From NCBI GenBank assembly GCA_001770785.1, contig MERZ01000025.1:5195-22349 (forward strand): a DNA stretch of 17,155 nucleotides, read 5' to 3'. The stretch's first letter is position 1. The number at the start of each line of letters is the position of its first letter. Under the pieces are notes generated by a model, which ran no database searches, was not told where the DNA came from, and was given only the letters and a program-made list of their open reading frames with translations. Made by a program: the position numbers and the translations under genes. Positions 1-6,530 of the stretch are shown piece by piece. This stretch comes from Burkholderiales bacterium RIFCSPHIGHO2_12_FULL_61_11. GTDB taxonomy: Bacteria; Pseudomonadota; Gammaproteobacteria; Burkholderiales; Burkholderiaceae_C.

Positions 1-351
1 ATTCACCTGCTCAAAAAGCAGCCCGACATGGTGGCACGCTTCCTTGCACTGCTGGAGGCGAAAACCGCATTTCTCATCAGCCCCATCGTCGTGGCCGAGG
101 TCTATGCCGGTGCCTTTGTCCGCGAGCACAAAGACATTGAAGCGTTTTTCAGCTTGTGCCAGCGCATCGTGACCGACAGCGACACCGGGCGTGTGGCCGG
201 CACTTACGCGCACCAGTACCGCAAAGCCTTTGAAGGCATTTCGCTGGAAGACTATCTGCTGGCTGCCACCGCGCGTACCCACCGCTGCCCATTGTGGACG
301 GGCAATCGCAAGCATTACCCGATGGACGATATTGAGTTGTTCGCCGCATGA
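1..351 (+). CDS. PIN-domain ribonuclease toxin, VapC-like (5' end outside window)
   Basis: The open frame runs from base 1, reading IHLLKKQPDMV, to a TGA at 349-351, so the start and the first catalytic Asp (normally in a VDTS-type motif just before this point) lie outside the window. PIN-domain toxins of type II toxin-antitoxin pairs are Mg-dependent RNases that cut tRNA, rRNA or mRNA. Visible family features are the helix 'SPIVVAEVYAG' with the conserved acidic residue, 'SLEDYLLAATA' with the second conserved Asp, and a C-terminal 'LWTGNRKHYP' matching the usual TxNxxHF region. The stop overlaps the hsdS start in ATGA, so the two genes are probably translationally coupled. The antitoxin gene would be expected just upstream. 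The ATG at base 28 is internal to the domain and is not the likely start. The fold is fairly certain; activity and RNA target are not visible. Confidence 0.85.
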   Translation: MHLLKKQPDMVARFLALLEAKTAFLISPIVVAEVYAGAFVREHKDIEAFFSLCQRIVTDSDTGRVAGTYAHQYRKAFEGISLEDYLLAATARTHRCPLWTGNRKHYPMDDIELFAA

Positions 352-2036
352 ACGCGACACAACTGATGACGCACTTCGACCGGCTGAGCGAAGCGCCCGG
401 TGCGGTGCCGCGCCTGCGGCGGCTTATTTTGGAGTTGGCTGTGCGGGGGAAACTTGTTGAACAAGACGGGGAAGATGAGTCCGTCGCCGCGCAGCTCAAA
501 GATATTCGGGCTGCGCGGGCGATCCGCCTTGGGGACGCGACACCACGGGCACGAAAGGCATCGATTCAAAGTGAGAAAAACGTCCTGCAATTTGCATTGC
601 CGCATGGCTGGTCAGTCGTATCTCTCGCCGAGTTGACTGACGTACTGAATGGACGGGCATACGCAAAAAATGAATTGCTGGGCGCTGGAACACCAGTCTT
701 ACGTGTAGGAAACTTGTTTACATCCAAGAATTGGTATTACTCAGATCTCACGCTCGAAGAAGACAAATATTGTGACGAAGGTGATTTGATCTTTTCGTGG
801 TCTGCGTCCTTTGGACCTTTTATCTGGGCTGGTCCGAAGGTCATCTACCACTATCACATTTGGAAGCTGAGACTTCATTCGGAAGCGAGGCTTGATAAGC
901 ACTACCTTTACCGCTTCCTTCTCCAGCAGACCCAGCAAATCAAAGAGTCAGGTCACGGTGTTTCCATGGTTCACATGACCAAGGAAAAAATGGAGAAGCT
1001 GTCAGTCCCTCTCCCACCCCTCGCCGAACAACACCGCATCGTCGCCAAGGTCGATGAACTCATGGCCCTGTGCGACCAGCTCGAAGCCGCGCAGCAGGAA
1101 CGCGAACGCCGCCGCGACCGCCTGGCCAGCGCGTCCCTGCAGCGCCTGAACCAGCCCGCCGCCGGCACTACCCCCGAAGCCCAACGCGAACACGCTTGCT
1201 TTCATCTTTCCCAGCTTCCGCGCCTCACCACCCGCCCCGAACACATCAAGGCGATGCGTCAAACTGTTTTGAACCTTGCTGTTCGTGGTCTGCTTGTGCC
1301 GCAGGTCGTGAACGACGAACCTGCGATGGCGCTGTTGAAGGCGATTCGACAAGATAAGGCGCAGCTTGCGCGTCTGGGGACTATCCCTAAAGAGAAAACC
1401 GTCAGCGGTGTGGCAAAGCTCACATTTCCTCTTCCTTTGCTTTGGCAGGCTGTTCGACTGGGGGATGTCTGCAATCTTGTCACCAGTGGTTCACGCGGGT
1501 GGGCAGAGTTCTATGCCGAGAGTGGGCCGAAATTTCTACGAGCACAGAACATTCGTTTCGGCCGTCTACGGCTGGATGAAATTGCATGCGTTAATCCCCC
1601 CGCTAAGAGTGAAGGCGCACGCACACAGGTCCAGGAGGGCGATCTTTTAATCGTAATTACGGGGGCGGGGGTTACGAATCCAGCCCTGTTGGATCGCGAT
1701 CTGGGTGAGGCTTACGTGAGCCAGCACGTCGCCCTCGTCAGGCCAACCGACACGGCTTTTTCGAGGTGGCTTCTGCTGTGTCTGATGTCTGGTCCCGGTG
1801 GACGCGACGAATTGGTTGAGCGTGCATATGGAGCAGGCAAGCCAGGGCTGAATCTGGATAACATTCGCTCGTTGAGTATCCCGATACCTCCCCTCGCCGA
1901 ACAACACCGCATTGTCGCCAAAGTCGATGCACTCATGGCCTTGTGCGATCAGCTCGAAGCCCAGCTCACCACCACCCAAACCGACAGCCGCCGGTTGCTG
2001 GAGGCGGTTCTGGACGCAGCGCTGGTTCCGGTTTGA
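348..2036 (+). CDS. hsdS: Type I restriction-modification DNA specificity subunit HsdS
   Basis: The 562-residue product is the target-recognition subunit of a type I restriction-modification complex (M2S methylase, R2M2S nuclease). It shows the expected two-fold layout. An N-terminal helical segment (about 1-60, with ILELAVRGKLVEQ) is followed by a first target-recognition domain (about 85-220) and a central conserved helix beginning PLPPLAEQHRIVAKVDELMA. The pattern then repeats: LNLAVRGLLVPQ (about 305-320), a second recognition domain (about 355-510), and PIPPLAEQHRIVAKVDALMA near the C-terminus. Length is slightly above the usual 400-500 residues because of the extra N-terminal copy. The recognition-domain DNA looks more AT-rich than the conserved helices, as expected for mosaic specificity genes. 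The start is fixed by the 4-bp overlap with the upstream PIN toxin gene. hsdM is presumably upstream of the window; no hsdR follows. Confidence 0.93.
   Translation: MNATQLMTHFDRLSEAPGAVPRLRRLILELAVRGKLVEQDGEDESVAAQLKDIRAARAIRLGDATPRARKASIQSEKNVLQFALPHGWSVVSLAELTDVLNGRAYAKNELLGAGTPVLRVGNLFTSKNWYYSDLTLEEDKYCDEGDLIFSWSASFGPFIWAGPKVIYHYHIWKLRLHSEARLDKHYLYRFLLQQTQQIKESGHGVSMVHMTKEKMEKLSVPLPPLAEQHRIVAKVDELMALCDQLEAAQQERERRRDRLASASLQRLNQPAAGTTPEAQREHACFHLSQLPRLTTRPEHIKAMRQTVLNLAVRGLLVPQVVNDEPAMALLKAIRQDKAQLARLGTIPKEKTVSGVAKLTFPLPLLWQAVRLGDVCNLVTSGSRGWAEFYAESGPKFLRAQNIRFGRLRLDEIACVNPPAKSEGARTQVQEGDLLIVITGAGVTNPALLDRDLGEAYVSQHVALVRPTDTAFSRWLLLCLMSGPGGRDELVERAYGAGKPGLNLDNIRSLSIPIPPLAEQHRIVAKVDALMALCDQLEAQLTTTQTDSRRLLEAVLDAALVPV
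1018..1961 (+). repeat. 71-bp direct repeat pair inside hsdS (1018-1088 and 1891-1961)
   Basis: Two 71-bp copies starting CCCTCGCCGAACAACACC and ending AGCTCGAAGCC differ at only 5 positions (C/T, G/A, A/C, C/T, C/T). They encode the two conserved LAEQHRIVAKVDxLMALCDQLEA helices that flank the second target-recognition domain. Such repeats are where specificity genes recombine, so the 1089-1890 segment could be exchanged, duplicated or lost by recombination between them. Confidence 0.9.
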
Positions 2037-2053
2037 ATGATTTTGCTCTCTCC

Positions 2054-2106
2054 TTTTTGCTACAAAAGAAATAGCTGCTTGTGTTTATTTCACGAGGACT
2101 TAAGGC
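2054..2106 (+). repeat. Comamonadaceae-type interspersed intergenic element
   Basis: The segment TTTTTGCTACAAAAGAAATA, continuing AGCTGCTTGTGTTTATTTCA, then CGAGGACTTAAGGC, resembles an element I recall as frequent between genes in Comamonadaceae genomes (remembered consensus: TGCTATnAAAAnnATAGCTG, CTTGCGCTTATT, ..AGGGCTAGAGGC). GCTA/TAGC half-sites give it a small dyad. This is the only copy I see in the window. The surrounding 2037-2273 gap contains nothing else I can support; a 71-codon frame there translates through the element and is not credible. Confidence 0.5.
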
Positions 2107-2273
2107 AGGTAGGGCATCGTAAACTTCTCGAAACCAACGCAACATCTGTAAAACCGTTGCTGAAGCCCTGCATCGTCGCTACTGGGTGCGTCAAATCATG
2201 TGTGTCGGGCTTTACCGGTGTCAGTGGGGCTGGCATGATATCGCTTGTTTGAATCTATCTCACTGCAAAACTA

Positions 2274-2769
2274 ATGACCCCACGTGAATTGAAGGCGCAC
2301 AAGACGGCCCCCAAGCAGCTGAGTGAGATTCCAACCTTTAAGCCGCAGAAGCGAAATAAGCTTCCCAAACCGTTTAAGGGTCTTGGAGGCCCGCGAATCG
2401 AATCAACCGGGATGATCGATGTCTCAGCCGACCATGTGGCATTTATGTACTGGCGGGATGGCCCGATCCTCTCTGATCGCGCTTTTTATGCTCATCTGTT
2501 TTGCCGTCTTGCCAATGAGAGCTTGAGTCCGATTTTTGAATTTCATTGGCATCCCAGTCACAAGGGTTTTCACTGCAAGACGCCATGTCGAACCACCGGC
2601 AATTACACTGATCGGATGCTACCCGGGGCATCCAGAACTGTCCTTGAAAACGAAACCTAATATTGATCCCAAAATTCCCGCAGATCGACTAAAGTTGATC
2701 ATTGAATTTTGTAAATCAACCGGGATTTCCTTGCCCGACGATGACGATAATTCACGCCCCTTATGGTGA
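2274..2769 (+). pseudogene. Unknown protein gene broken by a one-base frameshift
   Basis: One frame starts at 2274 (MTPRELKAHKTAPKQ) and ends at 2660. Its last 14 or so residues look random. The next frame continues sensibly with PELSLKTKPNIDPKIPADRL to a TGA at 2767-2769. Removing one T near 2631 joins them as DRMLPGAPELSLKTK, giving a protein of about 164 residues. It has a Lys/Pro-rich basic N-terminus (about 1-40), then a conserved-looking block with MYWRDGPILSDRAFYAHLF and FEFHWHPSHKGFHCKTPC. I do not recognise a named family. The end overlaps the next gene by 7 bp, suggesting the intact gene was coupled to it. The break could be a real mutation or a sequencing error. Confidence 0.55.
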
Positions 2770-3536
2770 TAATCAAAGATCTCAAGCGTGCGATTTGTTC
2801 GCTTTTCGAAGTGCATTCCGACGAAAATGGCGTGCAGCGAGTAGTCACGCCCCTTGAATACCCTGGCAGCAGCGATCAGATCGTTGTTCGAGTGCGGCCA
2901 TTAGGAGAGGGAAGAGGATTTTCGATAGACGAAAACGGGGAAGCGGCTTTTTATGCCGGTCTCAACGGTGGTGATGTCGAGTCGGAAGCTGTGCTCCGCT
3001 GGGCAGAAGAGCTATTGACACACTCACCCGTTAAATTTAAAGACGACGAAACGATTTCCGTATTTGCGAGCAATGAGCAGCTTATCGCGCCCTACATTTT
3101 TCGTGTGGCAGAGGCCGCGCAGCAGCTTCATGCAATCGCGACCGCACGCGCGGATCGGCGGGAAAGCGACTTCAAGGATCGTGTTAAGCAGATAGTCCAG
3201 GAGATCGCTTCTGATGCCCATCTTATTTGCGATTCCGATGTTGAACTCCCAATTGCCGGGGGTCTGAAGGCTGACCATGTCCTGGGCACGAAAAAACCGC
3301 TTATCGTGATTGCGGCGACCTCTCCTACCCGTTTGCTAGAGGCAGAGGTCATTTACATGCAATACCGGGCCGAGAACAAGCCAGGATATATTCTGGCGGT
3401 TGCAGAGAGTCAGACGACCGTTGGAAAAAAACAGTACGAACGTGCCGCTTACTACACCAACAAAGCCGTGATTTTTAACGCGGATGCTTTTGGGAAACTG
3501 CTGTCCAATGAGTTGACGGGGAATCTTCTCCAATAG
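2763..3536 (+). CDS. DUF1828/DUF1829-like protein
   Basis: The product is 257 residues with no signal peptide or membrane segment. The N-terminal half (about 1-95) has a short alpha/beta domain with GEGRGFSIDENGEAAFY, which resembles DUF1828. The middle is a helical linker, and the C-terminal half (about 145-250) carries ADHVLGTKKPLIVIAA, LLEAEVIYMQYRAENKPGY and VGKKQYERAAYYTNKAVIF, reminiscent of DUF1829. The alternating strand pattern around the central Asp (ADHVLG) recalls nuclease-like folds, but the usual E-x-K is not visible (the strand reads IVIAATS), so catalysis is not claimed. ATG at 2763 lies in the ATGGTGA overlap with the end of the broken upstream gene. The macrodomain gene begins 33 bp downstream, so an operon is likely. 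The family assignment is from memory and only moderately sure; the function of these domains is not established. Confidence 0.5.
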   Translation: MVIIKDLKRAICSLFEVHSDENGVQRVVTPLEYPGSSDQIVVRVRPLGEGRGFSIDENGEAAFYAGLNGGDVESEAVLRWAEELLTHSPVKFKDDETISVFASNEQLIAPYIFRVAEAAQQLHAIATARADRRESDFKDRVKQIVQEIASDAHLICDSDVELPIAGGLKADHVLGTKKPLIVIAATSPTRLLEAEVIYMQYRAENKPGYILAVAESQTTVGKKQYERAAYYTNKAVIFNADAFGKLLSNELTGNLLQ

Positions 3537-3569
3537 GTTGGAGTGACCTGTTTCTCTGGGCCAGTAGTC

Positions 3570-3968
3570 ATGTCTATTCAACTTACTCACGGTGATCTCT
3601 TGAAGCAGGATGACGTTGACGCGATCGTCAATACGGTCAACTGCGTCGGTGTGATGGGCAAGGGGATTGCACTTCAGTTCAAGAACAAGTGGCCTGACAA
3701 TTTTGACTTGTACCAAGCGACCTGTCGTGCTGGCGAAGTGCGGCCGGGCAAGATGCATGTGTTTGATGCGGTGGCCTACGCCCAGCCGCACTACATCATC
3801 AACTTTCCCACCAAAGATCATTGGCGCGGCAACTCGAAAATGTCTTTCATCAAAGAAGGTTTGCGCGACTTGGTTGAACAGGTTGAGCGACGCCAATTGA
3901 AACCCGGCTGCAGCCCTTACAGCTTTGACTCGATAAAGGCAGCAAATGCAGCCCCCACCTTCCTGTAG
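3570..3968 (+). pseudogene. DarG-type macrodomain protein, truncated at about residue 110
   Basis: The chosen ATG at 3570 starts MSIQLTHGDLLK. An earlier in-frame start at 3543 adds a non-conserved leader. The first 110 residues match the macrodomain of DarG-like antitoxins: GDLL near the start, NTVNCVGVMGKGIALQFK (21-38) forming the ADP-ribose phosphate loop, and YIINFPTKDHWR (75-86). DarG macrodomains remove ADP-ribose that the DarT toxin puts on DNA. From about base 3900 the frame runs antisense into the end of the SGNH hydrolase gene. The rest of the macrodomain is lost, including the expected glycine-rich loop of the 'PPLGCGxGGL' type. The product is probably inactive. No DarT-like (DUF4433) gene is visible in the window. 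Confidence 0.75.
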
Positions 3969-4789
3969 CCCGCGGGCGTCAGGTGAATTTCATTTTCAAA
4001 ATCATTGCTGACACCGCTGGTTCCTGGCAGCGCCGGCACGACGCCGATGGCGGGGTCTTGCGAATCAAACACAAAGATGCGTTGCGCTGGATCGTCGAAA
4101 CTGAGCAACAAGTCTCCCAAACGATTGAACAAGGCGTCGGCCACGGGCTGCTGCGCTGCCTCGGGAACCTGGTATTGCGTCAGCGCCTGGTACAGCCAGG
4201 GTCCGTGTTGAAACAAGGGGCCACCGCCAGTGGGCGCATTGCGCACGGTGACGCGGGTGTAGGTATGCATGAAGAGTGCCGCGTCTTGATTGACGCCGTG
4301 GTTTCTGCGTTGCACCAGATCGGAAAAGTTGGCGCGCAGGTAGCCTTCGAATGCCTGCCAGCCGCCTGTGGATATGCAGGCCTCGGGCGGCGCGCCCGAT
4401 GGTATTTCCTCGGGGCGCAGCAACAGGCGTTGGGCCGGGTCCGTCACAGTTGGCGCGACCAGGCAGGCGTCAATCAGGTCATTGCCTCCTGCTGACAGCA
4501 AAAGCGCATCCCAGTAGTAGCCCAGATGGGGCGCATCCAGCATGCGGGTGAAGTTGCTGTCGTACCACATCTGGTGCATGTGCGACAAGGTGTCGCCCTG
4601 TCTCGCACAGTTGATGACGAGGTTGCTGGCAGTGAAGCTTCGGCTCATCCCGAACAGAAGGCTGCTGGTTGCCCAGGGCGGAAATTCACCAATGGAGAAC
4701 CACGAATCACCCTCGGCAAGAAACTTGTACTTGTACGCATTCAAGTCAAGGTCTGGCACATCCCACGGCTGCTTGATAGTGAGCGTCAT
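3917..4789 (-). CDS. SGNH/GDSL-type hydrolase
   Basis: The 290-residue product is a cytoplasmic-looking esterase/lipase-fold protein with no evident signal peptide. Block I is FLAEGDSWFSIG, with the nucleophile Ser29. Block III is LLSAGGNDLID with Asn103. Block V is NEIHLTPAGYRKV with His269. The position three before this His is Asn rather than the canonical Asp of D-x-x-H, although acidic residues are adjacent. The start at 4789 is preferred because GGAGAA sits 6-7 nt upstream; a longer frame from 4858 has no better site. Substrate cannot be told from sequence: deacetylation or deacylation of a polysaccharide or ester is typical of the fold. Its 3' end lies at the junction that truncates the macrodomain gene, so the hydrolase is intact while its neighbour is not. 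Confidence 0.8.
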   Translation of the reverse strand: MTLTIKQPWDVPDLDLNAYKYKFLAEGDSWFSIGEFPPWATSSLLFGMSRSFTASNLVINCARQGDTLSHMHQMWYDSNFTRMLDAPHLGYYWDALLLSAGGNDLIDACLVAPTVTDPAQRLLLRPEEIPSGAPPEACISTGGWQAFEGYLRANFSDLVQRRNHGVNQDAALFMHTYTRVTVRNAPTGGGPLFQHGPWLYQALTQYQVPEAAQQPVADALFNRLGDLLLSFDDPAQRIFVFDSQDPAIGVVPALPGTSGVSNDFENEIHLTPAGYRKVGAAFAAFIESKL

Positions 4790-5184
4790 GGCGGGTTCTC
4801 CAAAAAAGTTGAGCGGGAATTCAGCAAGCATCCTGGAACTGCCAATCTCTGCCGTCATCCACGGGTGAATAACTGACCTGTTGCCATGTTTTTAACAGCT
4901 GCATGCACGGCAATCAAGGTGTCCATCTCGCCGATGGATTACCCGGACTGGCGCATTGAGCAGCTATTTCGCCGTAACGGCCAGTAGCCTCGCTCGGGGT
5001 TCATGCCTCGCGTGCCGCCAGCAGCGCCGCCTTCGCAAAACTCGCGCCGCGTTCAGCGTCAGTGATATTGCGCGGCTTGTGGGTCAGCTGGGCTTCAAAG
5101 CGGCGTATGTTTTGGCGCATTGCCCTGTGTACTCTTGAAGCAGCATGGTTAAGAATCAGCCCACGCATTCCCGCTCGGCCTGCG

Positions 5185-5210
5185 TTTGTGGAATTCCCAT
5201 ACTCCACAAA
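5185..5210. repeat. 8-bp inverted repeat, 10-nt spacer
   Basis: TTTGTGGA at 5185-5192 faces TCCACAAA at 5203-5210. It directly abuts the stronger hairpin at 5212-5237. It may be a second stem of a double terminator or a binding site; nothing decides between these. Confidence 0.5.
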
Positions 5211-5211
5211 C

Positions 5212-5237
5212 AGCCAAGGCCCCGAAGGGCCTTGGCT
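5212..5237 (-). terminator. Strong hairpin, probable terminator of the glycine-rich protein gene
   Basis: An 11-bp perfect stem (AGCCAAGGCCC / GGGCCTTGGCT) closes a four-base loop. Read on the minus strand the loop is UUCG closed by a C-G pair, the unusually stable cUUCGg tetraloop. It lies about 125 nt downstream of the minus-strand gene ending at 5363 and is followed on that strand by GTTTGTGG, a modest T-rich tail. On the plus strand there is no T-tract. Confidence 0.65.
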
Positions 5238-5362
5238 TGACTTGGCGGCACTGGCCCGCCAGATGCAATTTGCAGCATTCGCCATGATTCGCTGGAAACC
5301 TGGCGACCCGTTTGTGAGCCTATGAGCGTTATGCGAAGAGCTTACGGCTCAAACAGGCGGCA

Positions 5363-6055
5363 TTATTTGTTGCCACCGCCACCGCCACCGCCGCCGCCGT
5401 TGCCACCGCCACCGCCACCGTTGCCTCCGGCGTTGCCACTACCGCTGCCGGCGTTGCCGCTTTTCCCGCTATTGCTCGCTTCTTTGCCAGAAGCTTGTGC
5501 CTTGCTGGCGCGATCTGCCTTTGCAACGCTTTCAGCTTTTGCCGTGCGATCGGCCTTCTTGCCGCTCTTATCGGTTTTGGAAGCGCTCACGATGTCACCC
5601 AGCTTGACGCCCATACTTTGAGCGATTTGTCCCCATCCCATCCCAGCGGCTCTTTGCCCCAGTACGCCGCTCAGGGCGCTTGCAAGTTGCGAGGGCGTGG
5701 GGTTGGCGATGCCTAGTTGGGTAAGCGTGGTTTGGGAAAGCGCGAGCGCTATATTGATGTTGCCGTAACCCATCTTGCCGGTCGCCGGTGAAACGGTCGC
5801 CGAGGGCGCGTTCGGGTTGGGGCCGGTTGGGCTGGCACTCAGCGTGATGTCGGAACTTGTGCGAAGCCCGCTGACCAGTGCCTGGGCATTGGCTGGCGAA
5901 CCCGCAAAGGAACTGTAGGTGGACGCCAGCTTGTCGCCCGCCGTATTGCTGGTCGTCGTGGTCGTGCTGGTGGCCGTCTGCGCCCAGAGGGGTGCGCCAC
6001 TGAGCAAGACAGCACTGGCAACACCCAAGGCGATGATGGTTTTTTTGATCGGCAT
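5363..6055 (-). CDS. Exported glycine-rich protein of unknown function
   Basis: The product is 230 residues. Residues 1-25 form a Sec signal peptide (MPIKKT basic start, hydrophobic core, LWA|Q cleavage). The mature part (about 26-150) has a conserved-looking region with STYSSFAGSPANAQALVSGL, SPATGKMGYGNINIALALSQ and GMGWGQIAQSMGVKLGD. I recall similar small exported proteins in other Burkholderiales. A Lys/Ala/Ser-rich, probably disordered stretch follows (about 155-195). The C-terminus is almost all Gly and Asn, ending GGGGNK. A GAGG-type ribosome site lies about 9 nt before the ATG, and a hairpin terminator lies downstream. The function is unknown. The last segment is encoded by a slippage-prone triplet tract, so its length is likely to vary between strains. 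Confidence 0.8.
   Translation of the reverse strand: MPIKKTIIALGVASAVLLSGAPLWAQTATSTTTTTSNTAGDKLASTYSSFAGSPANAQALVSGLRTSSDITLSASPTGPNPNAPSATVSPATGKMGYGNINIALALSQTTLTQLGIANPTPSQLASALSGVLGQRAAGMGWGQIAQSMGVKLGDIVSASKTDKSGKKADRTAKAESVAKADRASKAQASGKEASNSGKSGNAGSGSGNAGGNGGGGGGNGGGGGGGGGNK
5371..5463 (-). repeat. Low-complexity GGC/GGT/AAC tract encoding the poly-Gly tail
   Basis: On the plus strand this is a run of CCACCG and CCGCCG units interrupted by CGTTGCC. It encodes runs of 9, 6 and shorter stretches of Gly separated by Asn. The degenerate triplets suggest expansion and contraction by slippage, always in steps of three. Confidence 0.8.
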
Positions 6056-6125
6056 GTTAATGACCTCGCTTTGTTGAATGGAGAAGGCTGCGAATTGCAG
6101 TTGTAATTTTCCATTCTAGGGAAAC

Positions 6126-6148
6126 GCAGATTTATTCACTGAATCTGC
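6126..6148. repeat. 7-bp inverted repeat upstream of the glycine-rich gene
   Basis: GCAGATT (6126-6132) and AATCTGC (6142-6148) surround a 9-nt spacer. It lies 71 bp upstream of the minus-strand ATG at 6055 and just before the IS5 remnant. It could be an operator for that gene; no regulator is identified. Confidence 0.4.
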
Positions 6149-6174
6149 CAACTCTTGATGGAACTCAAAGCGTT

Positions 6175-6405
6175 ATGGGAAAGTTGCCCATACCGCAGAG
6201 CCATCCTACCGCATCGACCCAAATCAGTTTTTCCCAAGCCGAATACGAGAAGAAGAAAAAGCCTACCCGGCGCGAAGTGTTTCTGGAGAAGATCGGACAA
6301 GTGGTTCCTTGGGCCAGGTTGATGGAAGTCATTGAACCCTATGACGCCAAGAGTGGAAAGCGTGGTCGCCCACCGATCGGCCTGGAGCGCATGCTGCGCA
6401 TGGGC
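6175..6405 (+). mobile_element. IS5-family transposase remnant (N-terminal part only)
   Basis: The frame from 6175 contains ISFSQAEYEKKKKPTRREVF, VVPWARLMEVIEP and GKRGRPPIGLERMLRM, which match the N-terminal domain (DUF772-type) of IS5-group transposases. Those proteins continue with a YFLQQWY-like segment and a DDE catalytic core. Here homology stops at about base 6405 and the rest of the frame (to 6630) overlaps the tetR gene and is not transposase-like. No terminal inverted repeats or target duplication are visible. The fragment is a dead insertion sequence marking an old rearrangement. Confidence 0.75.
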
Positions 6406-6451
6406 GCGGCGCGAACAAAAAATTCGAGCGACGCCACTGCAGCAGTTAAAG

Positions 6452-6495
6452 TTGATTCGATCCGGTGTTTCCCTAATGCCGAGCCTCGCGGCATT
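6452..6495 (+). promoter_or_regulatory. Candidate promoter and operator of the TetR gene
   Basis: TTGATT (6452-6457) and TAATGC (6474-6479) are spaced by 16 bp. Overlapping the -10 is an inverted repeat, AATGCCG (6475-6481) / CGGCATT (6489-6495) with a 7-bp centre. It ends 36 bp before the tetR ATG. Position and size fit a TetR-type autoregulatory operator, which is inferred rather than shown. Confidence 0.4.
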
Positions 6496-6530
6496 TGGGG
6501 TAGAGTTCATGACAATATGGGGGAGACACG

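Larger units (their letters stand above)
4790..5362. other. 573-bp stretch without a confident gene
   Basis: This region separates two minus-strand genes. It contains the start region of the SGNH gene, the two palindromes at 5185-5237, and a minus-strand open frame ending at 5001. The C-terminal part of that frame (from an ATG at 5120: MRQNIRRFEAQLTHKPRNIT) reads like a protein of about 39 residues and could be real or a gene remnant. Upstream of that ATG the frame runs through the terminator hairpin, so the longer version is not credible. I recognise no family and assign no function. Confidence 0.3.

Noticed and set aside
2037..2252. 71-codon frame starting directly after the hsdS stop
   Set aside because: It translates through the interspersed repeat, has no ribosome site, and gives a Cys-rich sequence of no recognisable character.
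5322..5621. Plus-strand frame encoding a long polyproline protein
   Set aside because: It is the complement of the poly-Gly tail of the minus-strand exported protein, which has a signal peptide, ribosome site and terminator.
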